Translations under genes and position numbers: made by a program
Part shown: positions 44,501-52,430 of the stretch, in pieces
How the letters are laid out: every line of letters begins with the position of its first letter
Numbering within the stretch: position 1 is the stretch's first letter
Source: an uncultured Lachnospiraceae bacterium
GTDB taxonomy: Bacteria; Bacillota; Clostridia; Lachnospirales; Lachnospiraceae
DNA length: 64,000 nucleotides
Assembly: GCA_910578715.1 (NCBI GenBank)
Contig: CAJTRL010000015.1
Location: 4,724-68,723, forward strand
Direction of reading: 5' to 3'
Notes under the pieces: model-generated
Told to the model about the DNA's origin: nothing
Databases searched by the model: none
The model's input: the letters and a program-made list of their open reading frames with translations, nothing else

Positions 44501-44530
44501 TTGCAGTTCTCATATTGTTTGTGATATACT
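44501..44530 (+). promoter_or_regulatory. Predicted promoter for the phosphoesterase/scpAB unit
   Basis: TTGCAG (44501-44506), 18-nt spacer, TATACT (44525-44530). It begins 22 nt after palindromic element 2 and 50 nt before the start codon. Confidence 0.55.
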
Positions 44531-44579
44531 TTATGAGTTGTTTACGATGGTTCAGGCTTTAGCGCCGGGGAGTATAGGA

Positions 44580-45449
44580 ATGTTTCCTGTAATACTGACA
44601 GTTATCATAATCCTTACCTGTTTTTTCCTGTGCGTCATGTATTATGACTGCAATCGGTTTGTGACGGTGGAATATGAAATCGAATCGCCCAAAATAACAA
44701 AGGAATGTGATTTTGTACTCCTGGCGGATTTGCATAACAAGTCCTTCGGGGAGCAGAACCGGAGGCTTGTCAGGAAAATAGAGGAACTTGCGCCGGACGG
44801 TATTCTGGTGGCGGGCGATGTGCTGACGGCTTTTGAAAGGAAAAGAAAGCATCAGGTGGCGATAAATCTGATGCAGCAGCTTGGCGAAAAATTCCCTGTT
44901 TATTATGGGATGGGAAATCATGAACAGCGTATCGGGCTGGAACCGGGAGAGGGCAGGGAACTGTATGATATTTATATGGAAAGTCTGCATCAGGCGGGAA
45001 TCGAGCCGTTAATTAATGAAAGAGTCAGTCTGCCGGCCGCGAACCTTAATATTTGCGGTCTGCAGATTGACAGACGCTATTACCGGAAATTTTCGAGGCC
45101 CGGTATGCCAGAAAATTATCTGGCGGAGACGCTCGGAAAGGCTTCGGACGGGCAGTTTCAGATTCTGATAGCGCATAATCCGGAGTATTTCAGGGAGTAC
45201 GCGGCATGGGGAGCGGATTTGACCGTTTCGGGACATATGCACGGCGGTCTGATGCGGCTGCCCTTTCTGGGGGGTGTGATTTCTCCGCGACTGACGCTTT
45301 TCCCGCACTATGACGGCGGAAAGTTTGAGAGTGAAGGCTCCGTCATGATTTTAAGCAGAGGACTTGGGACACATACGCTGCCGGTACGGATTTTTAATCC
45401 AGGAGAACTGGTAGTTATTCATTTAAGACCAGCCCGGAACAGGCAATAG
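44580..45449 (+). CDS. Membrane-anchored metallophosphoesterase (YaeI/YkuE-like)
   Basis: A 289-residue calcineurin-like phosphoesterase with an N-terminal membrane anchor (MFPVILTVIIILTCFFLCVMYY). Metal-binding motifs: LADLHNKSFG near residue 50, GDVLTA near 80, GNHEQR near 112 and GHMHGGLMRLP near 225, the pattern of the YkuE/YaeI group, which includes lipid-A and undecaprenyl-type or UDP-diacylglucosamine hydrolases. GGGGAG lies 7 nt before the ATG at 44580. In-frame starts further left (44424, 44547) fall in or next to palindromic element 2 and its promoter, so they are not used. Substrate unknown. Confidence 0.82.
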   Translation: MFPVILTVIIILTCFFLCVMYYDCNRFVTVEYEIESPKITKECDFVLLADLHNKSFGEQNRRLVRKIEELAPDGILVAGDVLTAFERKRKHQVAINLMQQLGEKFPVYYGMGNHEQRIGLEPGEGRELYDIYMESLHQAGIEPLINERVSLPAANLNICGLQIDRRYYRKFSRPGMPENYLAETLGKASDGQFQILIAHNPEYFREYAAWGADLTVSGHMHGGLMRLPFLGGVISPRLTLFPHYDGGKFESEGSVMILSRGLGTHTLPVRIFNPGELVVIHLRPARNRQ

Positions 45450-45466
45450 AAAAAGGTGGACAGGCT

Positions 45467-46216
45467 ATGGCAATTCCCGTGAAATTAGAGGTATTTGAAG
45501 GGCCTCTGGATTTATTACTGCATTTAATTGATAAAAATAAAGTGGATATTTATGACATTCCGATTGTGGAAATTACGGAGCAGTATTTGGACTATATTAA
45601 GCAGATGGAAACGGAAGACATGAATGTTATGAGCGAGTTCCTTGTGATGGCGGCGACACTGATTGACATTAAGTGCCGTATGCTGCTTCCGAAAGAGGTA
45701 AATGAGGAAGGCGAGGAAGAAGACCCGCGGGCTGAACTGGTGGAAAAACTGCTGGAATATAAAATGTGTAAATACATGTCCTATGAATTGAGAGACAGAA
45801 TGGTTACCGCGGAGCGCAGTCTTTATAAGAAACCGACACTGCCAAGAGAAATCAGTGAATATAAGCAGCCTGTCGATTATGAAGAACTGATTGGAGATAT
45901 GACGCTCGCGAAACTGCATGAAATTTTTAAATTTATGCTGAAGAGACAGGAAGATAAGATTGACCCTGTCAGAAGCACGTTCGGAAAGATTGAAAAAGAC
46001 GAAATCGATATGGACGTCAAAACGGTTTATATAGAAGACTATCTGAAAAACCACAGGAAATTCAGCTTCCGGAAATTGCTGGAAAAACAGAACAGCAAAA
46101 TGGAAGTCATCGTAACATTTCTTGTGATTCTGGAACTGATGAAGGTGGGAAAAATTGTCATCGAACAGGACGATATTTTCAGCGATATCGTCATCACTTC
46201 CAAAGAAGCAGTCTGA
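45467..46216 (+). CDS. scpA: Segregation and condensation protein A
   Basis: A 249-residue kleisin that bridges the heads of the Smc complex, which compacts and segregates the chromosome. Typical N-terminus: VKLEVFEGPLDLLLHLIDKNKVDIYDIPI, binding the Smc neck; the C-terminal winged helix with KFSFRKLLEKQNSKMEVIVTFLVILELMKVGKI binds the Smc cap. Length matches the family. GGTGG lies before the ATG. scpB follows after 34 nt. Confidence 0.96.
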   Translation: MAIPVKLEVFEGPLDLLLHLIDKNKVDIYDIPIVEITEQYLDYIKQMETEDMNVMSEFLVMAATLIDIKCRMLLPKEVNEEGEEEDPRAELVEKLLEYKMCKYMSYELRDRMVTAERSLYKKPTLPREISEYKQPVDYEELIGDMTLAKLHEIFKFMLKRQEDKIDPVRSTFGKIEKDEIDMDVKTVYIEDYLKNHRKFSFRKLLEKQNSKMEVIVTFLVILELMKVGKIVIEQDDIFSDIVITSKEAV

Positions 46217-46250
46217 AGGGACAGGCTGAGAGAAAGGCATGGTTATTGGG

Positions 46251-46826
46251 ATGGAAAGGCAGAAAGCAAAAGCGGTTTTAGAGGCGGTTCTCTTTACAAT
46301 GGGCGAATCCGTGGAAATCGACAGACTGGCCGAAGTTATTGAAGAAGAAAAAGAAACGACGAAAGAAATCCTCGACGAGATGGCCCTGGAATACCAGAAG
46401 GAAGAAAGGGGCATTGAGCTGACGACGCTGGAAAATGCGGTGCAGCTCTGTACAAAAGGTGAGTATTACGAATATCTGATTAAAATCGCCACGACGCCAA
46501 AAAAATTTGTGCTGACCGATACACTGTTAGAAACGTTGTCGATTATCGCTTATAAACAGCCGATAACGAGACTGGAAATCGAAAAAGTGCGCGGCGTAAG
46601 CTGTGACCATGCGGTCAACAGGCTGTTGGAATTTGACCTGATTACGGAGGTGGGAAGGCTGGATGCGCCGGGAAGGCCTCTGCTGTTTGGAACGACGGAA
46701 CAGTTTTTACGGAGCTTCGGCGTAAAATCGCTGGAGGATTTGCCGGAGTTAAATCCGGTACAGATTGAAGAATTTAAATTACAGGCGGAATCGGAAGTAC
46801 AGCAGCAGCTACAACTGGATATTTGA
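46251..46826 (+). CDS. scpB: Segregation and condensation protein B
   Basis: A 191-residue protein with two winged-helix domains that binds the middle of ScpA. Typical motifs are AVLEAVLFTMGESVEID, the LETLSIIAYKQPITRLEIEKVRGVSCDHAVNRLLEFDLI block and GRLDAPGRPLLFGTTEQFLRSFG. An in-frame ATG at 46239 inside AGAAAGGCATGGTTATT would add MVIG; 46251 is chosen because it keeps the usual spacing and the family N-terminus. A strong hairpin follows. Confidence 0.95.
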   Translation: MERQKAKAVLEAVLFTMGESVEIDRLAEVIEEEKETTKEILDEMALEYQKEERGIELTTLENAVQLCTKGEYYEYLIKIATTPKKFVLTDTLLETLSIIAYKQPITRLEIEKVRGVSCDHAVNRLLEFDLITEVGRLDAPGRPLLFGTTEQFLRSFGVKSLEDLPELNPVQIEEFKLQAESEVQQQLQLDI

Positions 46827-46844
46827 TGTATTGCATTTAGAAAC

Positions 46845-46900
46845 AACGCATATATATTAACGATGAAGAATGGGCTCGGGTTAATATATGTGCGTTTTTT
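46845..46900 (+). terminator. Terminator after scpB that overlaps the next start codon
   Basis: AACGCATATATATTAAC (46845-46861) pairs with GTTAATATATGTGCGTT (46880-46896), one G-T pair, followed by TTTTTT. The ATG of the next gene (46888) is inside the right arm. Confidence 0.88.
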
Positions 46901-48360
46901 GGGGGAAGCAGCAGAAACAGAGTAAGAGTAATCAGAGGAAACGGTATCGTCTGCAAAGACAGAATAAGCAGAGTAATCCGTTTGGAAAGAACGGTCTGGG
47001 GCGTTTTTTGGGCGTCTTTTCGGGACTTCTGCTTATGGCGGCGCTGTTTTGCGGGGCATTCGGGGAAGTAACGGCCGCCTGGACGGAGACAGAGGTTATC
47101 CGGGGAGAGACAGAAGAAACGAAGCGGAGGGAAGCAACGGAGATAATAGAAAGAACGGGAGCGGCGGGAACCGAAACGCAAGGCACAGAAACGAAGGACT
47201 TTGCACAAGAAGCAGAGAAAAAAGAAACGCCGCAGTTACAGCTCTACGCTCAGGCGGCCGTTCTGCTGGATGCCGATTCCGGCCGCGTCCTGTACGGAAA
47301 GAATGAAGACGAAGTGCTTCCGATGGCGAGCACGACCAAAATCATGACCTGTATTCTGGCGCTGGAATACGGAAATCCGGACGATATTGTGGAAGTTTCT
47401 TCTTATGCAGCAAGTATGCCGAAGGTTAAACTGTATATGCAGGAGGGAGAAAAATATCGGCTGGAAGATTTGCTGTATTCTCTGATGTTAGAATCCCATA
47501 ACGATTCTGCGGTGGCGATAGCGGAAACAGTCGGCGGGAGCGTGGAAGAGTTTGCTGCGATGATGAATCAGAAGGCGAAGGATATCGGCTGTTATGATAC
47601 ATATTTTATTACACCGAACGGTCTGGACGCGGTGGTAACAAGTACCGGACAGATTCATTCCACAACGGCGAAAGACCTGGCGAAAATCATGGCGTACTGC
47701 ATCATGGACTCCCCGGCAAGGGAGCAGTTTCTGGAAATTACCCAGACAGGAGAATACAGTTTTTGTGACGAAAGCGGAAAAAGGAACTTTCACTGCAGTA
47801 ATCACAACAGCTTTTTAAACATGATGGACGAGGCGGTTTCCGGGAAAACAGGGTTCACGAATCAGGCCGGTTATTGTTATGTGGGGGCGCTGGAAAGCGA
47901 GGGAAGGACTTTTACCGTAGCCCTGCTTGCCTGCGGCTGGCCGAATCATAAGACCTACAAATGGAGTGATATGAGGACGCTGGCGGATTACGGAATGGAG
48001 CGCTATGCGTATCAGGATATTTACGAGGAAAAAGAGTTTCAGCCGATACCGGTTACAAACGGCATCGCGGGAGCAGACGCGACGCCTTATGAGAATGCGT
48101 TTGTGGAGGTGGAATTGGCGTGCCCTCAGGGAGAAAGCCTCTCTTATCTGCTTAGCGACGAAGACATTATAGAAGTGAAAACAGAACTGGAAGAACAGCT
48201 GGAAGCGCCTGTGCATGCGGGAGACGAGGCCGGGAGAGTATCTTATTATCTGAACGGCGGGCTGATTCGGGAATATACGGTTGTCACAACACAGGAGATA
48301 GAAGCGGTAAATTATCTCTGGATTCTGCGGTATGTAGCGGAGCTTTTTCTTCTAAATTAA
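46888..48360 (+). CDS. D-alanyl-D-alanine carboxypeptidase family protein (second copy)
   Basis: A 490-residue serine-type carboxypeptidase relative. A long basic N-region (residues 1-38) and a hydrophobic core (LGVFSGLLLMAALFCGAFG) form a signal anchor, followed by an acidic, Glu- and Thr-rich linker. The catalytic domain has STTK (nucleophile serine) in MASTTKIMTC, SHN in ESHNDSAVA where most relatives have SGN or SxN, and KTG in SGKTGFTNQAG. The start codon lies in the arm of the preceding terminator with no good ribosome site, so the true start could be a later non-ATG codon or expression may be conditional. Confidence 0.85.
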   Translation: MCVFWGKQQKQSKSNQRKRYRLQRQNKQSNPFGKNGLGRFLGVFSGLLLMAALFCGAFGEVTAAWTETEVIRGETEETKRREATEIIERTGAAGTETQGTETKDFAQEAEKKETPQLQLYAQAAVLLDADSGRVLYGKNEDEVLPMASTTKIMTCILALEYGNPDDIVEVSSYAASMPKVKLYMQEGEKYRLEDLLYSLMLESHNDSAVAIAETVGGSVEEFAAMMNQKAKDIGCYDTYFITPNGLDAVVTSTGQIHSTTAKDLAKIMAYCIMDSPAREQFLEITQTGEYSFCDESGKRNFHCSNHNSFLNMMDEAVSGKTGFTNQAGYCYVGALESEGRTFTVALLACGWPNHKTYKWSDMRTLADYGMERYAYQDIYEEKEFQPIPVTNGIAGADATPYENAFVEVELACPQGESLSYLLSDEDIIEVKTELEEQLEAPVHAGDEAGRVSYYLNGGLIREYTVVTTQEIEAVNYLWILRYVAELFLLN

Positions 48361-48534
48361 TAAGCGGATTAAATTCCTGTATATTTTTGAATTTTTATCT
48401 GGTCGTTTGGAATAATTTATGCTACACTAGGTAGTGTGCGTTGTTGCGCGCCTTGCGGGCGGCCTTTTGTGTCTGCAGGATAAAACGTTTTAATTATTTT
48501 TAACAAGATAAATGTAAATGGAGGGCTGAAGAAC
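48361..48534 (+). promoter_or_regulatory. Intergenic region before the decarboxylase operon
   Basis: This 174-nt gap must hold the operon promoter, but I see no strong pair; TACACT (48424-48429) and TATGCT (48418-48423) are possible -10 boxes with poor -35 partners. GGAGGG precedes the start at 48535 at about 10 nt. Confidence 0.3.
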
Positions 48535-49962
48535 ATGAGTACTACTTCTCAAGCGAGTCAAAGAATCAACGCTTTGCTCGATGAAAACAGTTTCGTTGAA
48601 ATTGGTGCGCTTGTTACGGCAAGAGCGACGGATTTTAACCTGAAACAGACAGAAACTCCGTCGGACGGTGTGATTACCGGCTATGGAGTGATTGACGGCA
48701 ATCTTGTGTATGTGTACAGTCAGGACGCTTCCGTTCTGAACGGAACAGTCGGCGAGATGCACGCTAAGAAAATCGCAAACCTCTATGACCTGGCAATGAA
48801 AATGGGCGCGCCTGTGATTGGCCTGCTCGATTCCGCGGGTCTGAGATTACAGGAAGCGACGGACGCTTTGAACGGTTTCGGTGAAATCTACCTGAAACAG
48901 TCACTGGCTTCCGGCGTGATTCCGCAGATTACGGCAGTATTCGGAAGCTGCGGCGGCGGACTTGCTGTGATTCCCGGACTGACAGACTTTACTTTTATGG
49001 AAGCGGACAAGGCAAAACTTTTCGTAAACTCTCCGAATGCACTGGATGGCAATACCGTTGCCAAATGCGATACGAGCGCGGCGGCATTCCAGAGTGAGGA
49101 AGCCGGAACCGTAGACGTTGTGGCTGACGAGGCTTCCATTCTTGCGCAAATCAGACAGCTTGTATCCATGCTGCCTGCAAATAACGAAGACTGCGCATGG
49201 GAAGACTGTACGGATGACTTAAACAGAGGATGTCCGGAAATTGTAAACTGTGTTGGAGATACTTCACTTGCATTGTCCCAGATTGCGGATAATCATCTGT
49301 TTGTGGAAGTAAAACAAAACTATGCGAAAGATATGGTTGCCGGCTTCATGAAACTGAATGGAGCGACGGTAGGCGCGGTTGCAAACCGCACGGAAGTATA
49401 CAATGAGGAAGGCGAAGTTTCCGAGAAATTTGATGCGGCTCTGTCCGTAAGAGGCGCGGAAAAAGCAGCTGAATTTATCAATTTCTGTGATGCTTTTGAT
49501 ATTCCTGTTCTTTCCCTCACGAACGTGAAGGGCTTTGCTGCTACCAAATGTGCTGAGAAGAAAATGGCAAAAGCTGTTGCGCGCCTTACATACGCGTTTG
49601 CAAATGCTACCGTGCCGAAGGTAAACGTCGTAATCGGCAAGGCATATGGAAGCGCTTATGTGGCAATGAACTCTAAAGCGATTGGCGCAGATATCACTCT
49701 GGCATGGCCGGATGCGGAAATCGGTATGATGGATGCAAATCTTGCGGCAAAAATTATTTGTGACGGACAAGGTTCCGACGCCATCGACGCCTGTGCGAAA
49801 GAATACGCGGCATTACAGAACAATGTGACGAGCGCGGCGAAGAGAGGATATGTGGACCAGATTGTAGAGCCGGCCGATACGAGAAAGTATGTCATCGGCG
49901 CTTTTGAAATGCTGGCTGCAAAGAGCGAGGGCCGTCCGGAGAAAAAACACGGTACAGTTTAG
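48535..49962 (+). CDS. Carboxyl transferase subunit (12S/MmdA-like)
   Basis: A 475-residue acyl-CoA carboxyltransferase with the paired crotonase-like domains of MmdA and the 12S subunit of transcarboxylase. The first domain has VIGLLDSAGLRLQEATDAL and FGSCGGGLAVIPGLTDF; the second VLSLTNVKGFAATKCAEKK, then VVIGKAYGSAYVAMNSKAIGADI and AWPDAEIGMMDA. It should move CO2 between biotin and an acyl-CoA. The protein is a little shorter than MmdA (about 510). First gene of the five-gene pump locus. Substrate (methylmalonyl-, malonyl- or another CoA) is not certain. Confidence 0.82.
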   Translation: MSTTSQASQRINALLDENSFVEIGALVTARATDFNLKQTETPSDGVITGYGVIDGNLVYVYSQDASVLNGTVGEMHAKKIANLYDLAMKMGAPVIGLLDSAGLRLQEATDALNGFGEIYLKQSLASGVIPQITAVFGSCGGGLAVIPGLTDFTFMEADKAKLFVNSPNALDGNTVAKCDTSAAAFQSEEAGTVDVVADEASILAQIRQLVSMLPANNEDCAWEDCTDDLNRGCPEIVNCVGDTSLALSQIADNHLFVEVKQNYAKDMVAGFMKLNGATVGAVANRTEVYNEEGEVSEKFDAALSVRGAEKAAEFINFCDAFDIPVLSLTNVKGFAATKCAEKKMAKAVARLTYAFANATVPKVNVVIGKAYGSAYVAMNSKAIGADITLAWPDAEIGMMDANLAAKIICDGQGSDAIDACAKEYAALQNNVTSAAKRGYVDQIVEPADTRKYVIGAFEMLAAKSEGRPEKKHGTV

Positions 49963-49979
49963 AAAGGATGATACTTAAT

Positions 49980-50723
49980 ATGAAAAAACTATTAGCAATA
50001 TTAGGTATGATTACCTGTATGATTGGCCTGACCGCATGCGGTTCCGCAGAAGAATCCGTGCCGCTTGGCGCGAAAGAACAGCAGATGGTTGATTTCTATG
50101 CGCAGAGAGTTGACGCAATCTATAATATCTGCGCTGCCGATGCGATAGAAGAAAATGCGGAAACTGAGGCCGTCCTGAACGGACTGCTGAATTTTCAGAG
50201 CGCGATGGAAGATATAGGTAGTTACCTGGGCACAGATGGCGGTGAATTCGAATATGTGGAAGACAGCAGCGACTATATTGTCAGAATTAACGTAAAAGGT
50301 TCTGACCACAATGCTGTTGTGGAAATCTCCGTTGCAGTAGAAACGGATTTTGCAGGCAGGGAAGTAAGCGCTCAGTATGCGAACATTACAACCAATGTGG
50401 AGTATTCATTCGGAGAAATCATGGAGAAGGCGGCTCTGAATACGCTGCTCGGCATGGGAACCGTATTCATTGTCCTGATTCTGATTAGTCTGATTATTTC
50501 GCTGTTCGCTCTGATTCCGAAGCTGACGGCTAAGAAGAAAGCATCTGGGAAGGCACAGGAAGCAAAAACGGATAATGTCGTTGCCCAGATTATTGAAAAA
50601 GAAGAACTGAGCGACGATTTGGAACTGGTTGCCGTTATTTCGGCGGCAATTGCTGCTTATGAAGGCTCCGGCTCCACGGATGGATTTGTCGTAAGAAGCA
50701 TAAGAAAAGCATATAAAAAATAA
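49980..50723 (+). CDS. OadG-family decarboxylase gamma subunit with lipoprotein signal
   Basis: A 247-residue protein with a lipobox (LTACGS, cysteine at residue 20), an extracellular domain of about 140 residues, and one membrane segment near residues 155-180 (LLGMGTVFIVLILISLIISLFALI), followed by a cytosolic tail. That membrane segment with its GMGTVFxxL pattern is the OadG/MmdD signature. It should anchor the carboxyltransferase to the sodium pump. The lipid-modified outer part is not in the short classic OadG. ATG 49980 lies 12 nt after AAAGG; ATG 49968 is closer but less likely, since the lipoprotein signal starts at 49980. Confidence 0.8.
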   Translation: MKKLLAILGMITCMIGLTACGSAEESVPLGAKEQQMVDFYAQRVDAIYNICAADAIEENAETEAVLNGLLNFQSAMEDIGSYLGTDGGEFEYVEDSSDYIVRINVKGSDHNAVVEISVAVETDFAGREVSAQYANITTNVEYSFGEIMEKAALNTLLGMGTVFIVLILISLIISLFALIPKLTAKKKASGKAQEAKTDNVVAQIIEKEELSDDLELVAVISAAIAAYEGSGSTDGFVVRSIRKAYKK

Positions 50724-50786
50724 GCAATGTCTGTTAAAGCAGGCAGCAAATGCCACAGGATGAGAAAGAAAGGAAGGTTTTAAAAA

Positions 50787-51161
50787 ATGAAAAATTATAC
50801 AATTACCGTAAATGGCAGCGTATATGATGTAGTGGTAGAAGAAGGCGCGGCAGGCGGCGCGGCTCCCGCAGCAGCTCCGGCGGCTCCCAGAGCAGTACCG
50901 AAGGCAGCTCCCAAAGCGGCGGCTCCCGCAGCGGGCGGCGCGGCTGGCAGCGTAAAGATTGAAGCGGGTGCGGCCGGCAAAGTATTCAAGGTAGAGGCAA
51001 GCGTAGGACAGGCTGTGAAAAAAGGCGATGCTGTTGTAATTCTGGAAGCGATGAAGATGGAAATTCCTGTCGTTGCGCCACAGGACGGCACAGTAGCAAG
51101 TATTAACGTATCTGTTGGTGACCCGGTTGAGGCGGGCGCATTACTCGCTACGCTGAACTAG
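50787..51161 (+). CDS. Biotin carrier subunit of sodium-pump decarboxylase
   Basis: A 124-residue biotin carrier. The biotinylated lysine is K90 in EAMKMEIPV. A flexible Ala-, Pro-rich linker (residues 19-55) connects it to a short N-terminal strand region (MKNYTITVNGSVYDVVVEE), as in the 1.3S subunit of transcarboxylase. It carries CO2 from the carboxyltransferase to the decarboxylase/pump. It lies 63 nt after the gamma subunit and 33 nt before the beta subunit. Confidence 0.93.
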   Translation: MKNYTITVNGSVYDVVVEEGAAGGAAPAAAPAAPRAVPKAAPKAAAPAAGGAAGSVKIEAGAAGKVFKVEASVGQAVKKGDAVVILEAMKMEIPVVAPQDGTVASINVSVGDPVEAGALLATLN

Positions 51162-51194
51162 TCGCTTTGATAAATTACTTCAGGAGGTAAAAAC

Positions 51195-52343
51195 ATGGCT
51201 TATATAGCAAATACGCTGGACAATCTGCTTCATCAGACAGCTTTCGCCAATCTGACATGGGGAAATTATCTGATGATTCTGGTAGCTCTGGTGTTTCTAT
51301 TTCTGGCTATCCGCTTTGAATTTGAACCGCTTCTTCTGGTTCCGATAGCGTTCGGTATGCTGCTTGTGAATATCTACCCGGATATTATGGCTGAATACGG
51401 CGAAGGCGGTATGGGCGGCGGCTTATTGTATTATTTCTATAAACTGGATGAATGGGCAATTCTTCCTTCCCTGATTTTTATGGGCGTCGGCGCGATGACG
51501 GATTTCGGTCCCCTGATTGCCAACCCCAAGAGTTTCCTGCTCGGCGCGGCGGCACAGTTTGGTATTTTTGCGGCGTACTTCGGAGCGATTGCGATGGGCT
51601 TTAATGATAAAGCAGCGGCTGCAATTTCCATTATCGGCGGCGCGGACGGCCCGACTTCCATTTTCCTTGCAGGCAAACTGCAGCAGACAACGCTGCTCGG
51701 CCCGATTGCGGTGGCGGCATATTCCTATATGTCCCTCGTGCCGATTATCCAGCCGCCGATTATGAAACTTCTGACAACGAAGAAGGAAAGACAGATTAAA
51801 ATGGCGCAGCTGCGTCCCGTTACCAAATTAGAGAAAATTTTGTTCCCTATCGTGGTTACGGTTGTTGTATCTCTGATTCTTCCGACAACGGCGCCCCTTA
51901 TCGGTATGCTGATGCTCGGTAACCTGTTCAGAGAATCCGGCGTGGTAAGACAGCTGACAGATACGGCTTCCAATGCGCTGATGTACATCGTTGTTATTAT
52001 TCTCGGTACATCCGTAGGCGCGACGACGAGCGCGGAAGCGTTCTTAAATCTCGATACATTGAAAATCGTATTGCTCGGACTGATTGCGTTCGCATTCGGT
52101 ACGGCGGCGGGCGTGCTGTTCGGAAAGCTGATGTGCGTACTGACAAAAGGCGCAGTCAATCCGCTGATTGGTTCTGCCGGTGTATCTGCGGTTCCGATGG
52201 CGGCCAGAGTTTCCCAGAAAGTCGGCGCGGAAGAAGACCCTACCAATTTCCTGTTAATGCACGCTATGGGACCTAACGTAGCGGGTGTTATTGGTACGGC
52301 GGTAGCTGCCGGAACTTTCATGGCGGTATTCGGCGTATTCTAA
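51195..52343 (+). CDS. Sodium ion-translocating decarboxylase beta subunit
   Basis: A 382-residue integral membrane protein with about nine or ten membrane segments. It releases CO2 from carboxybiotin and pumps Na+ outward. The conserved core [16 protein letters not shown], with the Asp needed for pumping, is intact, as are [15 protein letters not shown] and the final [17 protein letters not shown]. Length fits OadB/MmdB. The ribosome site AGGAGGTAA lies before the ATG. The same beta family serves oxaloacetate, malonyl, methylmalonyl and glutaconyl decarboxylases. Confidence 0.95.
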   Translation: MAYIANTLDNLLHQTAFANLTWGNYLMILVALVFLFLAIRFEFEPLLLVPIAFGMLLVNIYPDIMAEYGEGGMGGGLLYYFYKLDEWAILPSLIFMGVGAMTDFGPLIANPKSFLLGAAAQFGIFAAYFGAIAMGFNDKAAAAISIIGGADGPTSIFLAGKLQQTTLLGPIAVAAYSYMSLVPIIQPPIMKLLTTKKERQIKMAQLRPVTKLEKILFPIVVTVVVSLILPTTAPLIGMLMLGNLFRESGVVRQLTDTASNALMYIVVIILGTSVGATTSAEAFLNLDTLKIVLLGLIAFAFGTAAGVLFGKLMCVLTKGAVNPLIGSAGVSAVPMAARVSQKVGAEEDPTNFLLMHAMGPNVAGVIGTAVAAGTFMAVFGVF

Positions 52344-52430
52344 GGAAAGAAAAAATTCTCCGAAAGAATGGCAGAGCCATTCTTCCCGTAAAAAATTTAA
52401 ATGGATATATGATAGAAGGAGGAAATAGAA

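Noticed and set aside
44424..44579. An N-terminal extension of the phosphoesterase from ATG 44424
   Set aside because: It lies in the arm of palindromic element 2 and in the promoter (44501-44530). GGGGAG before ATG 44580 and the membrane anchor starting there fit better.
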